DNA of 64,000 nucleotides from Strix aluco (lineage: Eukaryota > Chordata > Aves > Strigiformes > Strigidae), in the NCBI RefSeq assembly GCF_031877795.1, contig NC_133931.1:26286264-26350263 (forward strand), given 5' to 3'. The notes under the pieces were generated by a model, which worked only from the letters and a program-made list of their open reading frames with translations, made no database searches and was not told the DNA's origin. Shown one piece after another: positions 13,201 to 24,400 of this stretch. A program made the position numbers and the translations under genes. Position 1 is the first letter of the stretch, and every line of letters starts with the position of its first letter.

Positions 13201-15089
13201 TGCTGATAAACATGAGCCTGGGAGCCAGAAAATCCAAACAAGGTGGTGAATCACTGAGCAATCGCATGAAGCTTCACTTTACTAGGGGCTGGTACAGCGA
13301 GCAGGCAGCCAAACACTGATCCAGGGGCACTGGATGGACAATATGGTAAATGGGGAAAGATGTGAGCTGTTGGATCCCTCCAAGAAGATCATATTTAGTT
13401 GTGGTTTTGTTACTGCTAGTTGTCTGTGCAGCAAAGAGAGAGCTGGGGAGGTATATGATGCCCAGATGCCGTACTTCAGCTGTGGCCTGATCTTCTTTTA
13501 GAAGAGTGTAGCTGGTTTAGCCACCGTCATCTGTCATGCATTTTTACATGTCATCTTTCTTCTGGTGCAGATGTGAATAACAGACCTGGTGTGATTTCAA
13601 CTTAAACTGACCCGGCCAAACTCAGCTCTCCCTCAGCTGAACCTCAACCATGTACCACCATCCTTTTCTCAAGGAGTGTGCCAAGTGGGTGTTGGGGCCC
13701 TGAGGGCACCCACAGCCTTGCCCACCCTCCCAGGGCTCCCCCACCCTGCCCAGGACCCCATGTCAGCCCCTGCCCCAGCAATGGGATTCCTCCACTGAGA
13801 CAACAAGCCCAAAACACCTTTTAAAGATGTGAAATCAGGAGGAGTTTTGCAAGCTGAGCTGGGTTGGAGAGCTCAGTGGTGCTCCCTTTCCATCCCAGAC
13901 AGGCTTGTCATGTAGATAAACGCAATCCAGACCTGAAAGTCAAACTAAGTAAATTCGCTTTTATTGGCAGGTTTTTGAGGGCTTCCTTTGTATTTTTGTG
14001 TGAGTACACCTGAGTATTGGTAATTATTGTTGGTTGCACTCAGTGTAAGAGTCTTGGGCATCACAGTGAAGAAGAAATTGTATTTGGAGTAAAAGACCTT
14101 TTTCTGGATCTCCTTTCAACAGTTCTGAAGATCAGAGGCCCAGATTATTCTGCTGAAGTTTCTAACCTATGGTTTGCTGATGCAGAAGTTGCCTATCATT
14201 GAATTACCTCTATGACTTAGAGCTATAAAATCAGGTCATTGAAATCTGTGAATCCTACAACTACAAAGGAGACCATGGCCCCATAACTCGATTGCACTGA
14301 GGACTGTGACATACTACAAAGATCCCAACTGCAAAAAATGGTCTGTGCTGGTGGTATTTGTCTGAAGGTTTTTTTAGCTTAGTATTCGAAGAACATTTAT
14401 GGCTAGCCCACATCCTACTATTATTAGTATATTATGATTTTTTTTAATTTGCATCGATTCCATTTGAAAAGCACATTTATTTATGTCATACATGACTTAA
14501 TCCTTTTCCCTGGACAATTATCGGCAGAATTTATTAACGTCATTCAGTGCAAGGGTGGAAAATAGGCAGTCCTTTTTCTAAGTACCATTTACTGAAATAA
14601 TCAGTTTTTGCCATTTGCTCTTTACCATTGTTCTTTTCTTTTTTCCACAGCTGATAGTTGTTTTAATTGTTTTTCTTTTCAGTTAAAAAGTAACTTATTT
14701 TATTATGAACTGAACTGCATTGCTTCCTCTGGCTGCTCATTTCTCACTCTCTGCTCAGTATTCGGCTGTGCCGGCTTAATGCATTAATGGGGAAAATACC
14801 TTCTGGACACCCATTACAATCACCAAGACTCTGCAGTGCACAGATATGGAGCACACCTTCCTTTTGGTACATCAGAATCCAGATTATCTGCAACTAATAG
14901 ACTAATGAGGAGTTCTCTAATGAGGTAGCTGATTAAAGGCAATCCTATTGCCTGAGAGTTCTAATGTCAGCTTTTACTGCTATCTTGTGCACAAGGAGTA
15001 CAGATCAGTGCTTCTTCCCCATGCTTGTGCTCCATCACCAAAGGATCATGTTCTGCTTTTAGTACTCAGTTAAAGAACTGTAAAAATGC

Positions 15090-15270
15090 TACTGTGGTGG
15101 GGAGAAAAGAAGGTGGTGGAACAAATTCAGTACCCACTGCAAGCAATAGCTGGGAACAGAGTCTACCAAAGCTACTGCTCTGAAGGAAGCAGTGACTTTT
15201 CTTTGAGGGTGGGAGGGACCACTTTCAGGTGCTCCTCATGCTCTTTCCCTAAAAATAAATCTAAGTTTTA
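15090..15270 (+). repeat. Diverged direct repeat, copy A
   Basis: Copy A shares an ordered series of blocks with a second segment at about 15800-16000: AGGTGGTGGA (15111 versus 15822), TGGGAACA..GTCTAC (15151 versus 15861), ACTTTCA (15221 versus 15944) and TAA.TCT...TTTT (15256 versus 15979). The offsets (711, 710, 723, 723 bases) are collinear with one small indel, which argues for common descent and not coincidence. The element type is unknown to me. Confidence 0.5.
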
Positions 15271-15799
15271 TTATTCCTTAATTTCTGAGTGTCTTTCTCT
15301 GCCCTGTCTCCATCTAAGACCCTCACAGTAGTTGTCCTCAGGCACATAATCCTTCATTTCCCTACTCCATACCTCTCAATTTCAGAATATTTTATCCCTA
15401 GTACCTTTCTCATGCAGCATGAAACTTCTTACCCAGTCAGTTGATGTGAAGCAGGAAAGGCAAAGACAAAGCTGTGGGCATGAGTTGATGTAAATAAGCT
15501 AAGGGTCCCACTGCTATGAGCCTAATGCAGCTTCATCCCACATATTATTCTTGCTTTTTGTTCTACACTTGCTCATTGTGACCCACTGTGCTACAGGAAT
15601 GGATGATGACACTGGAACATCTCCCCTAGGGTGTACAGTAACTGCAGGTATTCCCGGTGTGTCCAGCACTATCCAGCCTGGCATCGTGCCTAGACCCAAA
15701 ACCACTGCTGTCCATATCTGATGTTATTGGTGGGGCTGAGGACTGCCAAGGACCAGCCGGCACTGACAGATGTGAGAAACAAAGCAAAATGTGACATGT

Positions 15800-16000
15800 T
15801 GCAATGGTCTACAGGAAAGGGAGGTGGTGGACTTTATTCATTGTTTTCATAGGCAACTGTTGGGAACACAGTCTACTAAGTCAGGTCCTTAGATGGGAAA
15901 AATGAAGATGTACTCTCCTGCTAAATGCATAGGGAGAAAGTGCACTTTCAGACACTCTGTATTTAATTTCTATCAAAGTAAGTCTGAATTTTGGTTTTTC
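15800..16000 (+). repeat. Diverged direct repeat, copy B
   Basis: Partner of the segment at 15090-15270, in the same orientation and about 0.71-0.72 kb downstream, with the same ordered anchor blocks. It is either a tandem segmental duplication or two insertions of one old dispersed repeat. Confidence 0.5.
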
Positions 16001-19000
16001 TGCTTTTTTTTAAGGTATTTTCCCCCCTTGCATTTCCTTCCCCCTCCAAGTTGGTTCAGGTCCTCTCTATGCACGACACTTATGCCAGAAGGTGATTTGA
16101 GGAACTACTTTTGTCTTCGTATACATAAATACAAAATGGCTAATTAAGTGTCAGCTAAAAAGCACTGCTGTTTTATATCCAATGGAAAACTTCTGCCTAA
16201 TTGCTCTGGGCATCACCTGGTCTAATTGTAACTGGCTGGAGAAGGATTGCAGAGCTGTTACTCTGAGATGTTTACATCATTCTGGCTGCAGGGAGCATTC
16301 CTTTAAGACGTGATTATTGAAGCAGAGAATGGATAAGATGGCTGAAAAGCAATTGTTCTGAGTTTTAATATTCCACCAGGCAGTAACATCTGAGCACTTG
16401 TGTGCTTTATGACAGCACCTGGCCTTATGGTTTGTCTCTTCTTGTGCCTGTGTCTCAGGCAGTCTGAGTTGCAGAGGTGTTGACCAGTGAAGAGTGCAAG
16501 AGGACTGAGCCGTCCAGGACTGCATCAGCCTCTGTTGATCTATGGGATTGTATTTGGAAATCCAAGCCTATAGTCAGCCCTATTGAGAAAGGATCAGTTC
16601 ATATATTTAATTAACCAACCTGCTGTTATCCCTTGCAAATAAGTACCAGGAGACTGAAAATACTGCACCTCTCCCCAGCTTTAAAAAAAAGTAAGGAAAA
16701 GTTTTTCACCACAGATATAGTGATTGAAATTCATGAATGCTGATGGCATTCCCTGAGGAACAAGAGCTCATGTGGAGGCAGACAGTAGTACAGAATGGGA
16801 CCTAGAGAGTTAATTGTCCACTTGGAAAACCAGAATAGGCTCAGAAGAGGCAGTACAAAAGAAAACACACGTGCAAGTTTTCCAAGTGCAGGCACTTCAT
16901 GCCACGGTTGGGACAACCCTTATGGATGACTTTATAGAAAAGATATACTGTGTGGTCACTAGAGAGCCGTGTTTTCTTCGTCTGCCTTGAATTTTATGAA
17001 GAGGATATGGAACACGATGTCTAGCAATTCCTAATCTAACACTAACCATAGCTAAACACACAGGCTTTTCTGACTTTGGTTTATTTCTGCTGTCTGCATT
17101 TTCTACTATGATATATGTTAAATATTTGGGTGAGATGTTAGAGCCTACAGTTCTGCTGAGATCAATCTGGCCGTAAATCTCTCCAGTCCTACGGTGGACA
17201 GGTTTTGCTCTTTTACTCGTGGTGACAAATTACGGGCAACTGAAAGAGAGCTAAGTGAACCCGAGGTGCAGAGCACAGTACTCCAAGCACCCCCTCACCT
17301 TCATGATTTCCAGCATGTTTCAAAAAAAAATTAGCAACTTCAGTTGAGTATGCGTACAGCAAAGGTCTTTTTGCAAACCACTGACCATGCCATAAACCTT
17401 CCCCTACAAAGATGTTGTTGCATTTTGTGCAGCAAGTATTAAAAGCCACTCTGTATATCCTAGGCAGAGGGACATGGCACTTTGTGCTCTTTGGGATTAT
17501 CACTCAGCAGCAGAGAATCAAAGCCTGATGTGTAAGGGACAGGTGAGATGGAGATGCAGGGCTTGGGGCCAGTTCAGCTGCTGCCAAGCCCTGACATGCA
17601 GGTGAAGGAAAATCAGGACATATCTGCTCAGTTCTTCCCTTGGTAGATCTGAATAATTTCCATGTACATTGATGAGTGCATATTACTTTGTGAAAAGCTC
17701 CTGGCTCTTCAAACTTGAGGATGGGCTCAGAAGGTCCCTGAAAATCCTCATGAAACACACAGGAATGCAATAAAGCCAAAGGGGAAACAAACCAATCAGA
17801 TTTCAGTTGAAGAATTTTGTAAAGGTCTGCTTTTTCAGGGGAAAAATAATCAATCTTACAGCAGAGGAATGTGAAATAAGTGCTAGGCTGCAATCATAGC
17901 AAGAGATGCTATTTTCTGCATATCACTGCTCCCTTTGATAAAGGTACATTGTCAGTTAAAGACTTGCTTGCCTGTAGCAAGAAAGGTTTGAAGAAAGGGC
18001 TCATGAAAGAAAAAAATTCTTTCCCCTGACTCAGAAATTGAGTTGTTCAGACTTCCTACATGCAGGACAAGAATTAGTCACCTATTAGATTCAGGGGCTG
18101 ATAGAGTAACTAGGAGTTTGTAAATATAAAGGAAAGCTGTAGGAGCTTGGTTTTGAGCTCATCATAGTTAGTCAAGAGTCTGGGTAACTGAGAGTTGACT
18201 ATAGAGTTTCCATATGCTTGTATATAAGTTGTGGTATCCCTACTGAGTAGTTCTGTGGAAGTTTATTACTCTTCATATGTTAATCAAGAAGTATTTTACA
18301 TACATTTTTAGAAGTGTCACCCAGGGGCACACATTACAGGTTTGGATTTTTTTTTCCTACTGGCAAAATTTCTTCTGCCAATGAGCTATGAAATTATAAA
18401 AATTTAAGGAGTAGACCCTGGGTTTGTGGCATGTACACTATATATTCAGCTTTCCTGTGGACAGCATCAACACTGTGCTACTTTGACTTTGTGCAGACTT
18501 TGTGTGTTCTGATGCATCTTTGCCACCATCCAGCTGGAGTAACACTGCATTTGTGGTTGGATGTTTTTTAAGCCCTTACTAGTAAAGCGTTGCAGCAGAA
18601 GGGAAAGCTGATTATGCAGTTCAGAAACCTGGGTGCAGTCACTTGGAGTTGACAGAGAAAAATAGGATTGTGTATGTTAGAGGATTTTTTTAAAAAAAAC
18701 CAACCAAACAAACAAAACAGAATAATATTCCTACTTCTAAGACAATTAAAAAAACCATTCAGATATTTTATTCCAAAGAAACGTTTTGTCCAGCAGGCAG
18801 TTAAGTGTATTTTGCAGGCAGAGAACATAATACATTTACAGCACTTTATGCATTAATGAAACTTATGTCATTTTTCAAACATCATTAATTTCGATACCAT
18901 TTGAGTGAAAAACTGAGTGAGGCAAATGGCATCTATTTTGGATTTTTCCACTTTCCTGTTTTCATCTTGCACGAACCAAATGTGTTTATTTTACTGGCAA

Positions 19001-19117
19001 TATTAAGACAATCATATGATTTTGAGTAAGTCTTTTGAGATTGTTTGCAAGTTTTTGCTCTTCTGCATGTCTGCTTCCTCCCAGCTGGGGGCTGGCTGTT
19101 GTATGGAAAGGCCAACC

Positions 19118-19124
19118 ACGTCAC
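19118..19124. promoter_or_regulatory. CRE-like / UPRE-like element upstream of GEM
   Basis: The + strand reads CCACGTCACGG; its complement contains TGACGTGG, a variant cAMP-response element that is also the consensus of ATF6/XBP1 unfolded-protein-response elements. It sits 34-40 bases upstream of the TATA-like box. GEM is known as an immediate-early, cAMP/CREB-responsive gene, so a CRE here fits. Occupancy is inferred, not shown. Confidence 0.5.
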
Positions 19125-19157
19125 GGAAAAGCCCTGTCTCTGATCAGATGGGCTTAA

Positions 19158-19163
19158 TATAAA
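19158..19163 (+). promoter_or_regulatory. TATA box of the GEM promoter
   Basis: A perfect TATAAA lies at the start of a locally GC-richer stretch and about 1.9 kb upstream of the GEM start codon. With standard spacing, transcription would begin near 19188-19193. The following ~120 bases are relatively CpG-rich for the region and end in a good splice donor, so the box, exon and donor are mutually consistent. Confidence 0.55.
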
Positions 19164-19187
19164 CCAGGTTTGCTGAGAAAGAATTAA

Positions 19188-19308
19188 AGAGGCAGCCCCA
19201 AAGCAGGAGAGGATTTACTTCGGCAGAGCGGCTCAGAGTACTGCAGCCCACTGAGAGAGAAGGGCAGCGCGAGCAGAGGACCTGGCTGCCCGGAGGAGCC
19301 TGGCAGAA
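19188..19308 (+). other. GEM: Predicted GEM exon 1 (5'UTR, non-coding)
   Basis: Predicted non-coding first exon. The 5' end is placed about 30 bases after the TATA box; the 3' end is set by the donor GCAGAA|GTAAGG at 19309. It would splice over a 1754-base intron to the acceptor at 21061-21062, nine bases before the GEM start codon. Human GEM likewise has a non-coding first exon and begins translation in exon 2. The donor is strong, but the exact start site is a guess from spacing. Confidence 0.5.
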
Positions 19309-21071
19309 GTAAGGCAGTGTTGGTTCAGACACACTTTTACTGTCGGTGCTACAGACCCAGACAGCTAAATGCAGTACGGGGTATCAACACCAGTTTGAAC
19401 CTGGAACACAGTGTGTGATAGGGACTCATTTGTCTGATGAAGGATGATAATTTGCTAGGGGAGAAATTGTAAAATGTTCATGTTTGTGATGGCTTAGTGA
19501 GTAACTGTTTATTGCTGGTTGGGAGTTAGGCTCTGTTGTTCGGCTGAATCTGAGCTGGCTTTTCTCATCTGGTCTTTTCAGTGGGGAAACTGCAAGGAGA
19601 AAAATGCATTTTAAAATTCAACTGCAGTAAATATGTCATTTCATTTGTGAAGCAGCCTTTGCTTGGTGTGTGATTTCTAGTTTAGATATATTTCTTGCTG
19701 ACAAAGTTACTGTGACTAGGACCATGCAAACTATCTCATTTTGCCCCTAAGTACTGTGCATCACAGAGAAAATACTGTGTATGCTGTCATAAGTTCAGAG
19801 AAGCGTGTGATTTATCTGTATGTTTGTCCTATGTCCCACTGTGCATCTATTCACAGAAGTTTTCAGAGTTTTGTGTGAAGAGGAATAGTGATTTGTACAT
19901 GTTGCTTTGATGCTTTGCTGGATTTTTTTTCATTTACCACCTACTATTTAGGTTTGAAAGTAGATGGGTGCATTTTGCAGACAAGTATCCTATTTATTAA
20001 TATGGAGAAGAGAACTGAGAAACATCAGATATATGACAAAAAGCAAAATGTCTAAATAACTGTCACTTTTGGAACTGGAATGCATCGAAGTAACTTTCCT
20101 AAAAATGGTAGCTGTTAGTCCGTGAGAATGACATCACTGTCCTTTGCCTTCAAGCAAGGCAAAATAGAGTTTGCTGTAAAATGTAATTAAGAGCCATGCT
20201 CTAGATAAGGAGAGTGAACCTATCCAGCTGATTATGCAGTAAATTAAGTAGTTGATTTAATATCTGTAAATTTATGAGCTTTTTCTTTCAGCGCTACTTC
20301 ACGTAGTGGCTAGAACCTGTACCTCCTCAGAAAAGCTGTTGGACTTGACTTTGTCCTCCTTCTTACCAGGCAAAAATCCACTGTCTGAAGCAGAGTCATT
20401 CTTTGTTTACCCAGCTGTAGATGAGACCCAAATTCACCCCATCATAGCAAGACTTGCTTGCATGGCTCTTTTCTCATATCAGGGTTGTCTAAGGGTGCAG
20501 CAATTGATGCCTTATTGCTTTTCCAAAAGTTTCAGCTCTTAACTGAGGCAAGGTGAAAGATACTGTACACCCAGCTGCACTGAGAGTTGGAGGCAACTAG
20601 GATTGGTGCCTCTGTGCCCAGTTAAGCACAAAGAGTGGGGAGCAGTACCTGTAGGTGCTGCCTGTACTGTAGGCTGCCTCTCAGCAGGGATGCAGCTCCC
20701 GTGTAGGACAGCTCTGGTGAACGCTGCCCCTGCCTTCTCTTCCTGGGACACAACAATGCCTCACTCTCTCCAGGGCTGGGCTGCACCTAGCAGAGCTGTG
20801 AGCTTGTAAAGGCTAAATAAAGATAGGATTTAACATGTGAGGCCACCCTCATCCCTAGGAAAAAGCCTCTGACTCACTAACTAGAAATATTTCTTTGTGT
20901 ACCAGCAACTATGAAAGAGTGCAGAAAGTCTTGTTTTTCTTTTGTTGTATACTAGATCCCTATAGAAGATCAGGATGTGCTGCCTTGAAGTTAATAAGAG
21001 AGCATTGATGTGTTTCTAAATGTTTTGTGGGTAATGCTTGTGATTTCCCTATTTCTCACTAGGAGTAAAAA

Positions 21072-21405
21072 ATGACCCTCAACAACGTTACCATGCGTCG
21101 CACCCACAACAGCAGCCTGCAGCAGCAACAGCAGCGATGGAGCATCCCTGCTGACGGAAAGAATCTGCTGGTCCAGAAAGACTCCAACGAGTACAACCCA
21201 CAGAAGCGATACACCATCAGTCCTGATGAATATTATAGAAGGAGCTGGTCCTCGGAGTCGTCCGACTCTGTCATCTCCTCTGAGTCTGGCAGCAACTGCT
21301 ATCGGGTGGTGCTGATCGGGGAGCACGGCGTAGGCAAGTCCTCGCTGGCCAACATCTTTGCGGGGGTGCATGACAGCATCGACAGTGACTGTGAGGTGCT
21401 GGGAG
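21072..21405 (+). CDS. GEM: GEM exon 2 (first coding exon)
   Basis: Acceptor TTTCTCACTAG ends at 21062 and the ATG is at 21072; the start MTLNNVTMR is identical to the conserved GEM N-terminus. The exon codes residues 1-111 plus one base: a Gln-rich run (QQQQQ, 17-21), the RWSIP site, a Ser-rich stretch (60-74) and the P-loop. Donor GGGAG|GTAGGT at 21406. The N-terminal ~30-50 residues are the least conserved part of the protein. Confidence 0.96.
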
Positions 21406-24400
21406 GTAGGTTGTCGTGTCCTGGGGTGTTTGTGTTTGCTTGCAATCAGGTCTGCCAGTACTAATTGGCACAGACAAAGAGAGAGGCCATTTAACCAAAA
21501 ATTGAGGTAACAAACATTTGGATCTGATCTTCAAAACTGATTCAACTCATGCATTTCTCTTAAGAAAACAAGAAAGCAAAATGAGTAAGGTAATCACCAA
21601 CAATGACTGAAAGCCTCTGAAAGAGAACAATTCAGATTCCCATGCTATTTCATTCTGAAATGCTTGTTGGAAGCTGCCTCATTATTGCCTGTGATGATGC
21701 TACACAGGAGGCTGGTTCAGCTTTCATGCTGGTCCAATATTTGTGTCACCACTGTCTCCACAGGGCTGACTCCAGCTTTCTAGGGGGCAGAGAAAACAAC
21801 TGAAAGTCCTCATGGTCTATGAAAATGAAATGCTTAGAAATAATATGTTAAGAAAAATAGAAAAGCCACTGCTGAGTCCTTCAGTCACCTCCAAAAAATT
21901 TGTCATCAGAAGTCATCTCAGCCTTTCTGTATAAACACATTGCCTCAGCATAGGCTGTATGGAGTCTGAGTAAAATATGTCTCCTCCTTATTTCCTGTTA
22001 CTTGCACAGCATGGGTTCCCCCGGGGGAAAAACAAAGGTCCCTCAGCAGTGTAGGAAAATTACCATTGCCCAAACAGGGGGAAAAGGCACAAGCTGTAGG
22101 GTTTTCTTTGATGCTTTCCCCTTCCTATCGTCCTCCTCTTTGTTTAAGATTACAAAGTGTTCTTTAATCCCAAAGATCAGATCACGCAGCAGATGAAACT
22201 GTGGCACCAAGTCCTGGACTCTATTGTATGCAAGATGCTGATTACTCTGTTTGGTGCGATGATGCCAGTGCTAGCACAGAGAGTTTCTGGGCTTCTCTTC
22301 CAGCCTTCATTGAAGCACAGGCAGGACAGTTTTTTGTGTCTTTAACTCTCCAGTTGGGAAAGGTTTTGCCCAGGATTTAATACAGCCCAGCATCAGGAAG
22401 GTTGGACCCACATTTTCATTGCTTGCTGTCACAGACTGGGGGCACAGATCCTTGTGCCTTTGGAGGACCTGAAGTTCCTCATGGTACAGTCACTTGGAGT
22501 CAGTTATTCAGGTATGCTTTGTCTTCAGCCTCTACCACCAATTTTTCCCATAATCCCACCAGTTCCTCAGCCTGGAGTATCTCTGATAAAAGTTTTCCTA
22601 GGGATACACAAGTGAACTAGAGTAGGATCCTTGGGCAAGCAGTTAGAAAATTCAGCTGATTTTGCACACCCCTGTCAGGCAGTTTTCTTCTCCTCCATGT
22701 GAAGCCGTATGGTTTCCTCTTTCCTTCGCACTCCCAGCAATATTGCCTGGAGTATAGCAGTGACAGATTTTCAAGGCCAGCTCTGCTGAGGTATTGGAAA
22801 ACTTGCTGTGGTTATATCTCTCCTTTTTTAGTGTCAGCTTCAAAATAAGCATGAGATTAACTAATTGCTCACTTTCAGTGTGTTTTATATTCTGTGGAAG
22901 TTCCTTAGATTAACCAAGATGCAAATCAGTGCTGAATATGACCACTTGGGCATAATATTTTCAAGGAGTGTGATTACATATTTGTAGTCTCTCCTTCTGT
23001 AACAGGGTGGAGAAAGAGTCCTCTGGATGTTGTCCTCTGGTATATACGGAGATTGTTCCCATGTAGATGCTTGGTCAGTTTAAGAAACTATTCTCTAAAC
23101 TTTAACTTGCAAACTGGAAACTTTATTGTAAGAGAGGATGATTTCAGGGTAGCCAGCTTACAGAGGGAGTACAGCTGCTTTTACGGACAGGCTTTGCTAC
23201 TGACTGTAAGACTAAGCTAACTCACGGACACAAATGTCATGTTATTGGGCCTGCAAGGGAAACCGCTCCTATTGATTAACTCTGTCTTTTTAATCTTGCC
23301 ATCTTAAACTGTGTCAAGCCTGGGCTCTGTTTTATTTTATTTTAAATGTGTAATAGTTTTGGCTCATATTTTGCATAGATGTAGATTCCTGGCTTCAAGG
23401 AAAGGCTCTGATTACAGTTTAGGGGAAAGTTCACTCCATTAATGCCCAGCAGAAGTTTTATGAAGTAAGGGTTAAGACACAGACCTATCTACAAGCGTGG
23501 TCAGGACAGTCCTCTTAAGTGAGAAGGGTGGTATGCTCAGAGGCCCTAAGCCTAGCATTTTTCACTGACCAGCTGTGCAAGACTAGAGATGGGTCCAAAT
23601 CCCTACTGCTGCTCCAAATGTTCCCAGGTTTGTTGAAAAGAAGGAAGATTAGTATTTGAAGCAGAAGCTAGACTGAGATTTCACAGCAGGGGTTGAATGA
23701 AATTATGAGGGGGAACAGCCGCCCCAGATCTAAGCAGAACTTTGTCATATGGTGTTTATAGTCTAGGTATGAATTTTTGTGGCCTCAGTACAAAATAACT
23801 GAACTTCTGTGGTTTGTTGATTCTTTTGCTTTTTGACATCAAAGGTAATGTGGGAAACCGTGAAATGAGAGAGAACTACAGCACACAGAAGTCTCAGGCT
23901 CTCTAAAGCTCAACAACTCTTGTCTCACAAAACCCTGTCCTCATTACTTGGTAGGCTGTTAACTGTATTGCTCTCAGCGGCAGTGACTGTTCACCCGTAA
24001 ACTGTCCCTGCTAAAGCGAAAGCAAATATTTTCCATTACTCAGCCTCGCTGGACTCTGCTGCTCCCATGGGGCAAATGTTCAGCCTTTGGTTATTTCTTC
24101 CACTGGTTCTATTTTCTCTCTCCCACATAAGATAAAGAGAATATCAGCCAAAATAATGAACATTTCATTTCCTGATCTTTCAGCCTCCTTCATATATCAT
24201 GGAAAGTAAGACAACCAGTAATGAACAGAGGGCAGGTTCAGTGCTGATGGAAATGAGGAAAGAACTGAATGTGAGCCAGCATAAAATTTGGCTCAATAAC
24301 TTGAACTGTGAACAAATTATACATATTCAACTACTTGTTTTTTGTAATGTACATGATGCCACAAAATAATATATTACCAACTTTTCTGCTTTCCTTTCCA

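Larger units (their letters stand above)
304..19100. other. Intergenic region upstream of GEM
   Basis: About 18.8 kb with no gene I can support. Open frames here are at most 142 codons, lack recognisable domains, are not joined by convincing splice sites and have no codon-level similarity that I recognise. It contains the CR1 edge fragment on its left, weak ancient LINE relics near 4.6 and 7.5 kb, a CT-rich tract near 10.2 kb, a C-rich stretch near 13.7 kb and a diverged direct duplication at 15.1-16.0 kb. In human the next gene on this side of GEM is RAD54B; no RAD54B exon was recognised here. Confidence 0.6.

Noticed and set aside
20306-20542. Possible alternative GEM exon after TTTCTTTCAG at 20291
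   Set aside because: No donor in a sensible position and the reading frame does not resemble GEM; treated as intron 1.
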